Assembly: GCA_947626355.1 (NCBI GenBank)
Contig: CANQRV010000020.1
Coordinates: 1-40,408, forward strand
DNA from: an uncultured Muribaculaceae bacterium
GTDB lineage: Bacteria > Bacteroidota > Bacteroidia > Bacteroidales > Muribaculaceae
Direction of reading: 5' to 3'
Length of the DNA stretch: 40,408 nt
Shown here: positions 16,319-25,182 of the stretch, piece after piece
Position numbering within the stretch: position 1 is the first letter of the stretch
Layout of the letters: the number at the start of each line of letters is the position of its first letter
Notes under the pieces: model-generated
Seen by the model: only the letters and a program-made list of their open reading frames with translations
What the model was told of the DNA's origin: nothing
The model's database searches: none
Translations under genes and position numbers: made by a program

Positions 16319-16335
16319 CTGGCACACTTTTTGCT
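16319..16335 (+). promoter_or_regulatory. Sigma-54 (RpoN)-type promoter before clpP
   Basis: CTGGCAC followed by ACTTT and TTGCT matches the -24/-12 consensus YTGGCACGnnnnTTGCW with one mismatch. The GG at 16321-16322 and the GC at 16333-16334 are exactly 10 bp apart, the strict spacing of this class. A start near 16346 would leave a leader of about 14 nt before clpP. Bacteroidetes species often encode RpoN, but no activator-binding site was identified. Confidence 0.6.
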
Positions 16336-16359
16336 CTCTGAAATTCAAATATCAACAAT

Positions 16360-17076
16360 ATGAACATGACCAATGATTTCAGGAACTGGGCCGTGAACCA
16401 CAAGGGCCTCGATTCCAACACGCTCGACGGATATATCCGCCATATCGACAACAGCGTCGCAGTGCCCCTGGCCGACTACATGAATCCATACATCCTCGAG
16501 GAGCGTCAGCTCAACGTCACCCAGATGGACGTCTTCTCCCGCCTCATGATGGACCGCATCATATTCATGGGGACACAGGTGACCGACACCTCGGCCAACA
16601 TCATCCAGGCGCAGCTCCTCTATCTCGACTCGATCGACCCCGACAAAGACATCTCGCTATATATCAACTCTCCCGGCGGCTCCGTCTACGCCGGCCTCGG
16701 AATATACGACACCATGCAGTATGTCAACAGCGACGTCTCCACCATATGCACCGGCATGGCCGCGTCGATGGCAGCCGTGCTCCTCGTGGCCGGACAGAAG
16801 GGTAAGCGATATGCCCTCCCTCACTCACGCGTCATGATCCATCAGCCGATGGGCGGAATCCAGGGCCAGGCGTCCGACATCGAGATCACCGCACGCGAGA
16901 TCCTCAAGCTCAAGGAGGAGCTCTACAGAATCATCTCCGACCACTCCGGACAGCCTTTCGAGAAGGTGGAGGCCGACTCCGACCGCGACTACTGGATGAT
17001 CGCGCGTGAGGCCAAGGAATACGGCATGATCGACAAGATCCTCGTCAACTCCAGAAAGAAAGAAGACAACGCTTAA
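16360..17076 (+). CDS. clpP: ATP-dependent Clp protease proteolytic subunit
   Basis: ClpP is the serine peptidase chamber that degrades proteins unfolded by ClpX. In this 238-residue protein the catalytic triad is visible: Ser136 in GMAASMAA, His161 in HQPMGG, and Asp206 in the EADSDRD segment. The N-terminus is about 40 residues longer than the E. coli mature protein; some of it may be a propeptide. The start is the ATG at 16360, with a second in-frame ATG at 16366. clpX follows after 24 bp, so the two form an operon. A sigma-54-type promoter lies immediately upstream. Confidence 0.96.
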   Translation: MNMTNDFRNWAVNHKGLDSNTLDGYIRHIDNSVAVPLADYMNPYILEERQLNVTQMDVFSRLMMDRIIFMGTQVTDTSANIIQAQLLYLDSIDPDKDISLYINSPGGSVYAGLGIYDTMQYVNSDVSTICTGMAASMAAVLLVAGQKGKRYALPHSRVMIHQPMGGIQGQASDIEITAREILKLKEELYRIISDHSGQPFEKVEADSDRDYWMIAREAKEYGMIDKILVNSRKKEDNA

Positions 17077-17100
17077 TCCCTCCGACCCAACACATATATT

Positions 17101-18351
17101 ATGTCTCCAAGAAAACAAGGACATTCATGCTCGATGTGCGGGATGCCCGACTCTCCGCAGAATCCGGTGGTGACGGTGCTCGACGGGCTCAACCTCTGCA
17201 CCGACTGCATCACCTTCATCGACCAGGCCCGCGACACGCAGCTCAAGACGCGCAGGAAGACCGACGGGGGAAAGGACGCCCCCGCGGGCGAGATTCCGAA
17301 GCCGAAGGAGATCAAGGCTTTCCTCGACGAGTATGTGATAGGCCAGGACGACGCCAAGAAATACCTCTCGGTGGCCGTCTACAACCACTACAAGCGCATA
17401 CAGCAGGCCGACGCCAAGGATGACGTCGACATCGAGAAGTCGAACATCATCCTCGTGGGTCCCACCGGCACCGGCAAGACGCTCCTCGCCAAGACCATCG
17501 CCCGCCTGCTCGACGTGCCCTTCACCATCGTCGACGCCACGGTGCTCACCGAGGCCGGATATGTGGGCGAGGACATCGAGTCGCTCCTCACCCGCCTGCT
17601 CCAGGTGTGTGACTACGACGTGGAGAAGGCACAGCGCGGCATCGTCTTCATCGACGAGATCGACAAGATAGCCCGCAAGAGCGACAACCCCTCCATCACC
17701 CGCGACGTCAGCGGAGAGGGTGTGCAGCAGGGCCTGCTCAAGCTCCTCGAGGGGAGCACGGTGCTCGTGCCCCCCAACGGCGGCCGCAAGCACCCCGAGC
17801 AGAAGATGATTCCGGTCGACACCAAGAACATCCTCTTCATCTGCTGCGGCGCCTTCGACGGCATCGAGCGCAAGATCGCCTCCCGCCTCAACACCCATGT
17901 GGTGGGCTACGGCCACGACGAGGCCGCCAAGAAGCGCCAGCGCGAGAATCTCATGCGCTACGTGCTGCCGCAAGACCTCAAGTCGTTTGGCCTCATCCCC
18001 GAGATTATCGGCCGTCTGCCGATCCTCACCAGCCTCGACCCGCTCGACCGCGATGCGCTACGGCGCATCCTCACGGAGCCCAAGAACGCCATCACCCGCC
18101 AGTATAAGAAGCTGTTTCTGCTCGACGGCGTGGAGCTCGAATTCACCGACAAGGCCCTCGACCTCATCGTAGACAAGGCCATCGAATACAAGCTCGGCGC
18201 CCGCGGGCTCCGCTCCATCGTGGAGACGATCATGGTCGACGCCATGTATGAGGTCCCCTCAGAGCCCGTCAGGAAGTTTGTGGTCGACGACAGATATGTC
18301 GACGAGAAGCTGAAGAAGGCGCATTACGAGAAGACAGCCCTGGCCGACTGA
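17101..18351 (+). CDS. clpX: ClpX ATP-dependent unfoldase
   Basis: ClpX is the AAA+ hexamer that recognises, unfolds and feeds substrates into ClpP. The 416 residues have the N-terminal zinc-binding domain with Cys10, Cys13, Cys33 and Cys36, the Walker A GPTGTGKT at 120-127 and the Walker B IVFIDE at 181-186. The [15 protein letters not shown] sensor segment and the C-terminal domain with a conserved GARGLR motif also follow. The ClpP-docking loop, IGF in E. coli, appears to be VGY here (in HVVGYG). It lies 24 bp after clpP and is followed by a strong terminator at 18382. Confidence 0.97.
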   Translation: MSPRKQGHSCSMCGMPDSPQNPVVTVLDGLNLCTDCITFIDQARDTQLKTRRKTDGGKDAPAGEIPKPKEIKAFLDEYVIGQDDAKKYLSVAVYNHYKRIQQADAKDDVDIEKSNIILVGPTGTGKTLLAKTIARLLDVPFTIVDATVLTEAGYVGEDIESLLTRLLQVCDYDVEKAQRGIVFIDEIDKIARKSDNPSITRDVSGEGVQQGLLKLLEGSTVLVPPNGGRKHPEQKMIPVDTKNILFICCGAFDGIERKIASRLNTHVVGYGHDEAAKKRQRENLMRYVLPQDLKSFGLIPEIIGRLPILTSLDPLDRDALRRILTEPKNAITRQYKKLFLLDGVELEFTDKALDLIVDKAIEYKLGARGLRSIVETIMVDAMYEVPSEPVRKFVVDDRYVDEKLKKAHYEKTALAD

Positions 18352-18381
18352 GAGGCCGGGAGCCCGATACCTCCGCAGGGC

Positions 18382-18427
18382 GCGGAGCCGCATTTCCACG
18401 GAAACTGCGGCTCCGCCGCTTTTTTTA
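18382..18427 (+). terminator. Intrinsic terminator after clpX
   Basis: The 11-bp arms 18382-18392 and 18406-18416 form a perfect GC-rich stem, extended inwards by TTTCC/GGAAA with one bulged C, and a run of seven T follows three bases later (18420-18426). Confidence 0.9.
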
Positions 18428-18472
18428 TATGATTTTTCTCCGTTTTCTTATAGATTTTACAGGAAATTTTTT

Positions 18473-18480
18473 TAACTTTG
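18473..18480 (+). promoter_or_regulatory. -7 promoter box of recQ
   Basis: TAACTTTG matches TAnnTTTG and lies 47 bp before the recQ start, directly after an AT-rich stretch. No good TTTG lies at the usual distance upstream. Confidence 0.6.
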
Positions 18481-18527
18481 TATATCTTTCAACAGATTAG
18501 TGAAGTTTAAACGATTTTCTCCTGTCT

Positions 18528-20705
18528 ATGGTAGACCAGAATGCAATCCTGAAGGCGCTCAAAGAAAACTTCGGATTTGAAAAGTTCAAGGGCAATCAGC
18601 TCGACATCATATCAACGCTTCTCTCCGGGGAAGACGTCTTCGTGCTGATGCCCACCGGCGGCGGCAAATCGCTCTGCTACCAGCTTCCCGCCATAATGTC
18701 GGAAGGCACTGCCATCGTCATCTCGCCACTGATCGCCCTGATGAAAAACCAGGTCGACTCCATGCGCCATTACGGCGACGACGACGGCGTGGCCCATTTC
18801 CTCAATTCCTCCCTCAACAAGGCGGCGGTCGACAGGGTGAAGTCGGATGTGGCGTCAGGCCACACCAAGCTTCTCTATGTCGCTCCGGAGTCGTTTACCA
18901 AGGAAGAGAACATCAATTTCCTGCGTTCCGTCAAAATCTCGTTCTACGCCGTCGACGAGGCACACTGCATTTCGGAATGGGGCCACGACTTCCGTCCCGA
19001 ATACCGCAAGATCCGCTCCATCATCAACGAGGTGGGGCAGCATCCCCTCATCGCGCTCACCGCCACGGCCACGCCAAAGGTGCAGTACGACATACAGAAG
19101 AATCTCGTGATGCTCGACGCGAAGGTCTTCAAGTCGAGCTTCAACCGCGACAACCTCTATTACGAGGTGCGCCCCAAGACCAGGGACATCGACCGCGACG
19201 TGATACGCTTCATCAAGGGGATGCGCGGCAAGTCGGGCATCGTCTACTGCCTCTCGCGCAAGAAGGTGGAGGAGCTCGCCGACACCCTGCGCGTCAACGA
19301 CATCAAGGCCCTCCCTTACCACGCCGGCCTCGACGCCGCGACCCGCGCCGCCAACCAGGACGCCTTCCTCATGGAAGACGTGCAGGTGATCGTGGCCACC
19401 ATAGCCTTCGGCATGGGCATCGACAAGCCCGACGTCAGGTTTGTGGTGCACTACGATATCCCCAAGAGCCTCGAGGGCTACTATCAGGAGACAGGACGAG
19501 CCGGACGCGACGGGGGAGAGGGACGCTGCATAGCCTTCTATTCCCCGAAAGACATACAGAAGCTCGAGAAGCTCATGCAGAGCAAGACACCCGCCGAGCA
19601 GGAGATCGGGCGCCAGCTGCTGGCCGAGACACAGAGCTACGCCCAGTCGTCGATATGCCGGCGCCGCATCCTGCTCCATTATTTCGGCGAGCGATACGGG
19701 AGCGACAACTGCGGCAACTGCGACAACTGCCTGACGCCGCGAGAGGAGACCGAGGCCTCCGAGCTCCTCTGCTGGGCCATCGAGACCATATTGCGCCTCG
19801 GCGAGCAATACAAGGCCGACTTCATCATCGACATCATGCGCGGCATCGGGGGCGCCGCTTTCCGCCAGCACCCCTCCACGCGCGAGGTGGTGGGATGCGC
19901 CTCCGACGTGGAGGAGACGCTGCTGAGGGCCGTGCTCCGCCAGGGCGTCATCGAGGGATATCTCGTCAGCGACATGGACTCCTGCGGCCAGCTGCGTGTC
20001 TCCGACGTCGGACGGGCGTTTCTGGAGAGCCCGAAGAGATTCATGGTGGTGAAAGACCGCACCTTCTCGGAGGTCAGCCTCGAGCTGGGGGGCCACGACA
20101 GCTCCTCGTCGGTCACCGACCCGTCGCTCTACGCGATGCTCGTTGACCTCCGCAGGCACAGGGCCCGCTCGCTCAGCCTGCCTCCGTACGTCATCTTCCA
20201 GGACCCCGCGCTCGAGGCCATGTCGACATTCTATCCCGTCACCCTCGAGGAGCTCGCCGCCCTCCCCGGCGTAGGCGCCGGAAAGGCCCGACGCTACGGC
20301 CAGGAATTCGTGGAGCTCATCAGGCGCCATGTGGAAGACAACGACATCACACGCCCCGAGGATATCCGCGTGCGCACCACCAACAGCCGCAGCAAGCTCA
20401 AGGTCTCCCTGATACAGGCCGTCGACCGCAAGATCGACCTCGAGGAGTTTGCCGACAGCAAGGGAATCACCTTCGACGAGCTCCTCGACGAGCTCGAGTC
20501 GATAGTGGAGAGCGGCATAAAGCTCAATATCGACTACTTCATCGAGGAGGTGATAGACGACGACCGTGTCGACGAGATCACCGACACCCTGCGCGAGACG
20601 GAGTCGGACAGCATCGACCTCCTGCTCGAGGAGCTCGGCTCCGACTACTCCGACCAGGAAGTGCGACTGGTGAAGGTGAAATTCATCTCCGAGATGGGAA
20701 ATTAA
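18528..20705 (+). CDS. recQ: ATP-dependent DNA helicase RecQ
   Basis: RecQ is a 3'-5' superfamily 2 DNA helicase in recombination and fork repair. The 725 residues show Walker A GGGKS with Lys47, the DEAH box at 143-146, the aromatic-rich loop ISEWGHDFRPEY right after it, and the Zn-binding cysteines Cys377, Cys395, Cys398 and Cys401. A winged-helix RQC domain and an HRDC domain (around 540-610, with LPGVGAGKARRYG) follow. The last ~110 residues are an acidic helical extension beyond the HRDC domain, as seen in Bacteroidetes RecQ. It is a single gene between the clpX terminator and the PPIase operon. Confidence 0.96.
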   Translation: MVDQNAILKALKENFGFEKFKGNQLDIISTLLSGEDVFVLMPTGGGKSLCYQLPAIMSEGTAIVISPLIALMKNQVDSMRHYGDDDGVAHFLNSSLNKAAVDRVKSDVASGHTKLLYVAPESFTKEENINFLRSVKISFYAVDEAHCISEWGHDFRPEYRKIRSIINEVGQHPLIALTATATPKVQYDIQKNLVMLDAKVFKSSFNRDNLYYEVRPKTRDIDRDVIRFIKGMRGKSGIVYCLSRKKVEELADTLRVNDIKALPYHAGLDAATRAANQDAFLMEDVQVIVATIAFGMGIDKPDVRFVVHYDIPKSLEGYYQETGRAGRDGGEGRCIAFYSPKDIQKLEKLMQSKTPAEQEIGRQLLAETQSYAQSSICRRRILLHYFGERYGSDNCGNCDNCLTPREETEASELLCWAIETILRLGEQYKADFIIDIMRGIGGAAFRQHPSTREVVGCASDVEETLLRAVLRQGVIEGYLVSDMDSCGQLRVSDVGRAFLESPKRFMVVKDRTFSEVSLELGGHDSSSSVTDPSLYAMLVDLRRHRARSLSLPPYVIFQDPALEAMSTFYPVTLEELAALPGVGAGKARRYGQEFVELIRRHVEDNDITRPEDIRVRTTNSRSKLKVSLIQAVDRKIDLEEFADSKGITFDELLDELESIVESGIKLNIDYFIEEVIDDDRVDEITDTLRETESDSIDLLLEELGSDYSDQEVRLVKVKFISEMGN

Positions 20706-20829
20706 GCAGCTTTTTATTCCGATTCATAATTTTTGGCTGCCGAGGCCGTTTAGTCTATATGCGGACAGGGGCGGATTGTGTCGCCCTTGCCGATAATCAA
20801 GAAAACAGCATCTATTTTCAAACGTCCAA

Positions 20830-22764
20830 ATGAAAAAAAAGATTGTCATTCCCTTCGGCCTCGCCGCATGCGGGTTGGCCTGGGCTGCCAAAGACCCTGT
20901 CATCATGACCGTCAACGGCGTTGACGTGCCTAAATCGGAATTTGAATATCTTTACAACAAAAACAGCAAGCAGCAGATAGAGCCGCAGTCGCTCGAAGAC
21001 TACGTGGAGACCTTCAAGGTCTATAAGCTGAAGGTGGCCGACGCCCGCGCCCACGGCCTCGACACCGCCGCCTCATACGTCAAGGAGACGATGCAGTATC
21101 GCGACGAGCTCGCCGCCCCCTATCTCAACGACAGCACCTATATCCTCTCATTCGTAGACGAGACCATGGCCCGCATGGACGAGGAAGTGGAGGCCAGCCA
21201 TATCATGATCGGCAAGACACGCCGGCACGCCGACAATGTCAAGGCCAAGGCCCTTGCCGACAGCCTGCGCAAGGTGATCGCCGACGGCGACGCCACTTTC
21301 GACGACATAGCGGTGAGGTTCAGCCAGGACCGCTCGGCGAAGACCAACCGCGGCCATCTCGGCTACATCGCCGCCGGCAAGTTTCCATATCCCTTCGAGA
21401 CAGCCGTCTATACCCTCGCCGAGGGTGAACTCTCCGACGTGATCGACTCCGGAGTCGGCTATCACATCCTTCTCGGCGGCAAGCACCGCCCCGCGCGCGG
21501 GCAGGTGAAGGTGGAGCATATCCTCAAGATGGTGCCCAAGAACGCCACGGCAGAACAGAAGGCCGAAGTGCGCCGGCAGATCGACAGCATATACAATATC
21601 GTGAAAGACGACCCCAGACAGTTTGAGAAGCTTGCGGCGCAGCTCTCCGACGACAAGAACTCCGGGCGTCAGGGCGGCCTGCTTCCCTGGTTCGGCTCAG
21701 GCGAGATGGTGGCCGCTTTCGACTCGGTGGCTTTCGCAGCCGCTCCCGGCGACATCACGGCTCCCTTCGAGTCGCAGTTCGGCTGGCATATCATCAAGAA
21801 GCTCGACTCTCGCAAGTCGATGCCCACCGAGCAGGTGAAGGCCGAGGTGCTCCGGAAGATGCAGTCGCCGCAGGACGCCCGTCACCGCATGGTGCGCCGA
21901 CATCACAACGAGATGATGGCAAGGAAGCATGACACCGACCTCAACTCCGCCAACCTCGCCGCCATGCGCGAGGCGCTCGCCAACGGCCTCGACTCAGTCT
22001 ACATCAGCCGCTTCTCCACCGCTCCCGACGGCGACATAGCCATAGCCGCGATCGACGGCAAGCCGCTACCGGCCTCCGAGCTCATCGCTATGATGGCTCC
22101 CGCCAAAGGCGCCGATGCCGATGCCGCGCGCGATATCTTCGACCTCTCGTGGGAACGTCTGGCCAACCGCAAGCTCCTCGATGCCGAGGAGGAGGCACTC
22201 GCCGCCGTCAACGACGACTACCGCAATCTTCTCAACGAATACTGCGAAGGCACGCTCCTCTTCAACATCAGCAACCAGATGGCATGGGAGAAGGCCTCGC
22301 GCGACAAGGAGGGCCTCGAGAAATATTTCGCCTCCCACCGCGACGAGTATAAGTGGGACGCCCCGAGGGTGAAGGGCTATCTCGTGCAGACCGTCGGCGA
22401 CTCCGTCACTGCCCTCGTGAAGGAGCGTCTCAACACTCTGGGCGGCGACACCATAGGCGTCACCATCCGCAGGGAGTTCCCCGGTAAGGCCCAGGCCGAA
22501 AGGGTGCTCGTGGCCAAGGGCGCCAATCCGCAGGTCGACGCCCTCTTCTTCGCCACCGGCACCGCCAGGCCCACAGGCAGCTTCACCGACATCTTCCTCT
22601 ATGAGCCCCGCCTCATTGAGGTGCCCGAAGAGGTCAGCGATGTCAAGGGACAGGTAATCAGCGACTACCAGAACGTATTGATGGATGAGTGGGTGGCACG
22701 CCTCAAGGACACCTATCCCGTAACGGTCAACGAAAAGGAACTAAAGAAAATAAAACGCAATTGA
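20830..22764 (+). CDS. Periplasmic peptidyl-prolyl isomerase with two parvulin domains
   Basis: A 644-residue exported protein. The N-terminus is a signal peptide: cleavage after AWAA near residue 20 is possible, but LAAC at 11-14 is also a lipobox, so lipoprotein attachment cannot be excluded. Two PPIC/parvulin domains follow: one at about 120-218 (EASHIMIG... GHLGYIAAGKFPYPFE ... GVGYHILLGG) and one at about 228-335 (VEHILKM ... GGLLPWFG ... FGWHIIKK). The C-terminal ~300 residues lack a recognisable domain. The likely role is folding of outer-membrane and secreted proteins. It is the first gene of the envelope operon that continues to mutL. No clear TAnnTTTG box was found in the 124 bp upstream. 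Confidence 0.9.
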   Translation: MKKKIVIPFGLAACGLAWAAKDPVIMTVNGVDVPKSEFEYLYNKNSKQQIEPQSLEDYVETFKVYKLKVADARAHGLDTAASYVKETMQYRDELAAPYLNDSTYILSFVDETMARMDEEVEASHIMIGKTRRHADNVKAKALADSLRKVIADGDATFDDIAVRFSQDRSAKTNRGHLGYIAAGKFPYPFETAVYTLAEGELSDVIDSGVGYHILLGGKHRPARGQVKVEHILKMVPKNATAEQKAEVRRQIDSIYNIVKDDPRQFEKLAAQLSDDKNSGRQGGLLPWFGSGEMVAAFDSVAFAAAPGDITAPFESQFGWHIIKKLDSRKSMPTEQVKAEVLRKMQSPQDARHRMVRRHHNEMMARKHDTDLNSANLAAMREALANGLDSVYISRFSTAPDGDIAIAAIDGKPLPASELIAMMAPAKGADADAARDIFDLSWERLANRKLLDAEEEALAAVNDDYRNLLNEYCEGTLLFNISNQMAWEKASRDKEGLEKYFASHRDEYKWDAPRVKGYLVQTVGDSVTALVKERLNTLGGDTIGVTIRREFPGKAQAERVLVAKGANPQVDALFFATGTARPTGSFTDIFLYEPRLIEVPEEVSDVKGQVISDYQNVLMDEWVARLKDTYPVTVNEKELKKIKRN

Positions 22765-23738
22765 GACCACTGCGGATTTTCGCATCACTCGAGCGCGGCA
22801 GCGGGGCTTCACGCCTGCTGCCGCGCTTCGGCGCGCATTTGCCGAAGCGCCTGCTGCCGCTGACGTTGCTCGCGGCGGCGATCGGCGCCCCGGCATGCTC
22901 GCGCGGCGACGCGGCTCCTGCTCCCGCCGACGGTCTGCTCGTGGCCGTCGGCGACACGGCGCTCTCCCTCTCCGAGGTGGTGGCGCAGATTCCCTCCGGA
23001 CTCTCCTATGCCGACAGTGTGGATATGTTCCGCTCCATTGTAGACTCCTGGCTCGAGAACATACTCCTCGACGAGTTCGCCCGCCGGAATCTCCCCGACC
23101 CGGAGGCCATCGACCGCATGGTGGAGACCTACCGCCGGCGCCTTATCGTGAGCTGTTATCTTGCCCAGGTGAGGGAGTCGTCGCGAGGAAAGGTCAACCC
23201 CGACAGCGTCAACGCCTACTACCTGCGCCACCGCGCCTCGATGACACTCGAGCGTCCTGTGGTGAGGGGCCTTTACGTGAAGATGGCCGAGAGCTCGCCC
23301 GCCCTCCCCAGAGCACGCGAGCTCGTGAAGAACGCATCCTCGGCCAGCGTCGACGCCCTCGACCGCGATGTGGCGCCGCAGGCCGTGCAGTATGACTATT
23401 TCGGCGACCGATGGACCGACTGGCAGAGCGTGGCTGAGCAGATTCCCTACCGGTTCTACGACCCCGACGCATTCGTGGAGTCGTCGCCGTATTTCGAGAC
23501 CTCCTACAACGGATTCGTACACATGCTCCACATCTACGACTACCGCAAGACCGGCGACGCGATGCCCTTCGACTTCGCCGCCGTGGAGATAGAGCGCATC
23601 CTCGACAGGCGAAACATAGCCGCCTCCGAGAGAAGCCTCCTCAACTCGCTGCTCCGCGCCGCCATCGACGACGGCCGGCTCCGCACCTACGACTACGACC
23701 CGGTGGCCGGCAGGATGGTGGCCCAGCATGCTCACTGA
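22761..23738 (+). CDS. PPIase-like lipoprotein, probably without an active parvulin domain
   Basis: The reading frame runs from inside the upstream gene. No ATG is available near the signal peptide. A TTG at 22761 overlaps the upstream TGA stop (TTGA), and a second TTG at 22839 gives a compact signal peptide (MPKRLLPLTLLAAAIGAPAC) with a Cys that could be lipidated; the first in-frame ATG, 22689, lies too deep in the upstream gene. From about residue 50 on, the protein resembles the helical chaperone part of SurA-type proteins. I see none of the parvulin landmarks (the GGxLG and GYH segments present in its neighbours). I infer a membrane-anchored chaperone paired with the two true parvulins. 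The start is uncertain; the end is sure. Confidence 0.75.
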   Translation: MRPLRIFASLERGSGASRLLPRFGAHLPKRLLPLTLLAAAIGAPACSRGDAAPAPADGLLVAVGDTALSLSEVVAQIPSGLSYADSVDMFRSIVDSWLENILLDEFARRNLPDPEAIDRMVETYRRRLIVSCYLAQVRESSRGKVNPDSVNAYYLRHRASMTLERPVVRGLYVKMAESSPALPRARELVKNASSASVDALDRDVAPQAVQYDYFGDRWTDWQSVAEQIPYRFYDPDAFVESSPYFETSYNGFVHMLHIYDYRKTGDAMPFDFAAVEIERILDRRNIAASERSLLNSLLRAAIDDGRLRTYDYDPVAGRMVAQHAH

Positions 23739-23792
23739 CAATGGAAATCACCGCGGGCGCCCGGCGCCCCGACAGATATATTTTATACGACG

Positions 23793-25157
23793 ATGAATAG
23801 AAATGCAAGAATATTACTGCCTATGGCGGCAGTCGTGGCGGCCGGCGCCCTGGCCGGATTCGCCAAGCCAAAGAATAATGTTGTCGACGAGGTGGCGTGG
23901 ATTGTCGGCGACGAAGCCATATTCCGCTCCGACATAGAGGAGATGTATCTTCAGATGCGCAGCGACGGCGAGATAATATCCGGCGACCCCTACTGCGTGA
24001 TTCCGGAGCGAATGGCTGTGGAGAAGCTCTATCTCCACCAGGCCAAGATCGACACCATAGAGCCCCCGGAGGGGCAGGTGCAGCAGCAGGTCGACAAGCG
24101 CATCAATTTCTTCGTGGCCAACCTCGGCTCCAAGGAGAAGGTGGAGGAGTATTTCCGCAAGCCCCTTCCCATGCTGCGCCAGCAGCTCGTGGAGATCATG
24201 CGCAACAACTACATCGTGGAGCAGGTGAAGAGCAACCTCACCAAGGATGTCAAGGCAACCCCGAATGAGGTGCGTAAGTTCTTCGACGCCCTGCCCCCCG
24301 ACAGCATCCCCTACGTGCCGATGCAGGTGGAGACCCAGATCATCTCGCTCAATCCGCAGGTGCCCCGCCAGGAGATCGAGGACGTCAAGGCGCGTCTGCG
24401 CGACATCGCCGATAAGGTGAACCGCGGAGAGGCCGATTTCGCCACCCAGGCAATCCTGTACAGCGAGGACGCCTCCTCGATGCAGGGCGGCGAGCTCGGA
24501 TTCGCAGGCAGGGCCGACTACGTGCCCGAGTTCGCCAACGTGGCCTTCAACCTCAACGACCCCAAGAAGGTGTCGCGGATTGTGGAGACGGAGTTCGGCT
24601 ACCACATCATCCAGCTTATCGAGAAGCGCGGCGACCAGATAAACGTGCGCCATATCCTGCTCCGTCCCCACGTGAGCCAGAAGGATCTCGACAACGCCGT
24701 GGTGCGCCTCGACTCCGTGAGGAAGGAGATCGTGGCCGGCTCGTTCTCTTTCGATACGGCCGCCAGGCTCATCTCGCAGGATAAGGACACCCGCAACAAC
24801 AGCGGCATCATGATCAACCAGAACACCGGCACCTCACGATTCGAGATGCAGGACCTCCCGCCGGAGGTGGCCCGCCGCATAGAGACCATGCAGCCCGGCG
24901 ACCTCTCCGAGGCTTTCGTGATGAAGGACGCCCGCAAGAACCGCGACATCGCGGCAGTGGTCAGGCTTACCAACCGCATTCCGGGCCACCGCGCAAACCT
25001 CTCCGACGACTACAACATGATCAAGGAGATGTATGAGGAGCACGAGCGCAACCGGATAGTGAAGGAATGGCTCGAAAACAAGATAAAAGACACCTACGTC
25101 AGGATCGAGGACGGCTGGGGCGGATGCGACTTCACCTACTCCGGCTGGATAAAGTGA
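23793..25157 (+). CDS. surA: SurA-like peptidyl-prolyl isomerase
   Basis: A 454-residue periplasmic chaperone and prolyl isomerase for outer-membrane proteins. The signal peptide ends near residue 24 (ALAGFA). A SurA N-terminal helical domain covers about 30-165 (VDEVAWIVGDEAIFRSDIEE is typical of its start). The first parvulin domain lies at about 175-280 with GGELGFAGR and FGYHIIQL, and the second at about 285-390, which starts with VRHILLRP. The last part, with a Trp/Cys-containing tail, resembles the Bacteroidetes version. It lies 54 bp after the lipoprotein gene and 25 bp before the OstA-like gene. The symbol is used by homology. Confidence 0.9.
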   Translation: MNRNARILLPMAAVVAAGALAGFAKPKNNVVDEVAWIVGDEAIFRSDIEEMYLQMRSDGEIISGDPYCVIPERMAVEKLYLHQAKIDTIEPPEGQVQQQVDKRINFFVANLGSKEKVEEYFRKPLPMLRQQLVEIMRNNYIVEQVKSNLTKDVKATPNEVRKFFDALPPDSIPYVPMQVETQIISLNPQVPRQEIEDVKARLRDIADKVNRGEADFATQAILYSEDASSMQGGELGFAGRADYVPEFANVAFNLNDPKKVSRIVETEFGYHIIQLIEKRGDQINVRHILLRPHVSQKDLDNAVVRLDSVRKEIVAGSFSFDTAARLISQDKDTRNNSGIMINQNTGTSRFEMQDLPPEVARRIETMQPGDLSEAFVMKDARKNRDIAAVVRLTNRIPGHRANLSDDYNMIKEMYEEHERNRIVKEWLENKIKDTYVRIEDGWGGCDFTYSGWIK

Positions 25158-25182
25158 TCTCCTGACCTGCATTTCCGCTTCT

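Noticed and set aside
18855..20330. 491-residue minus-strand ORF inside recQ
   Set aside because: Antisense shadow; recQ carries all helicase and zinc motifs in its own frame.
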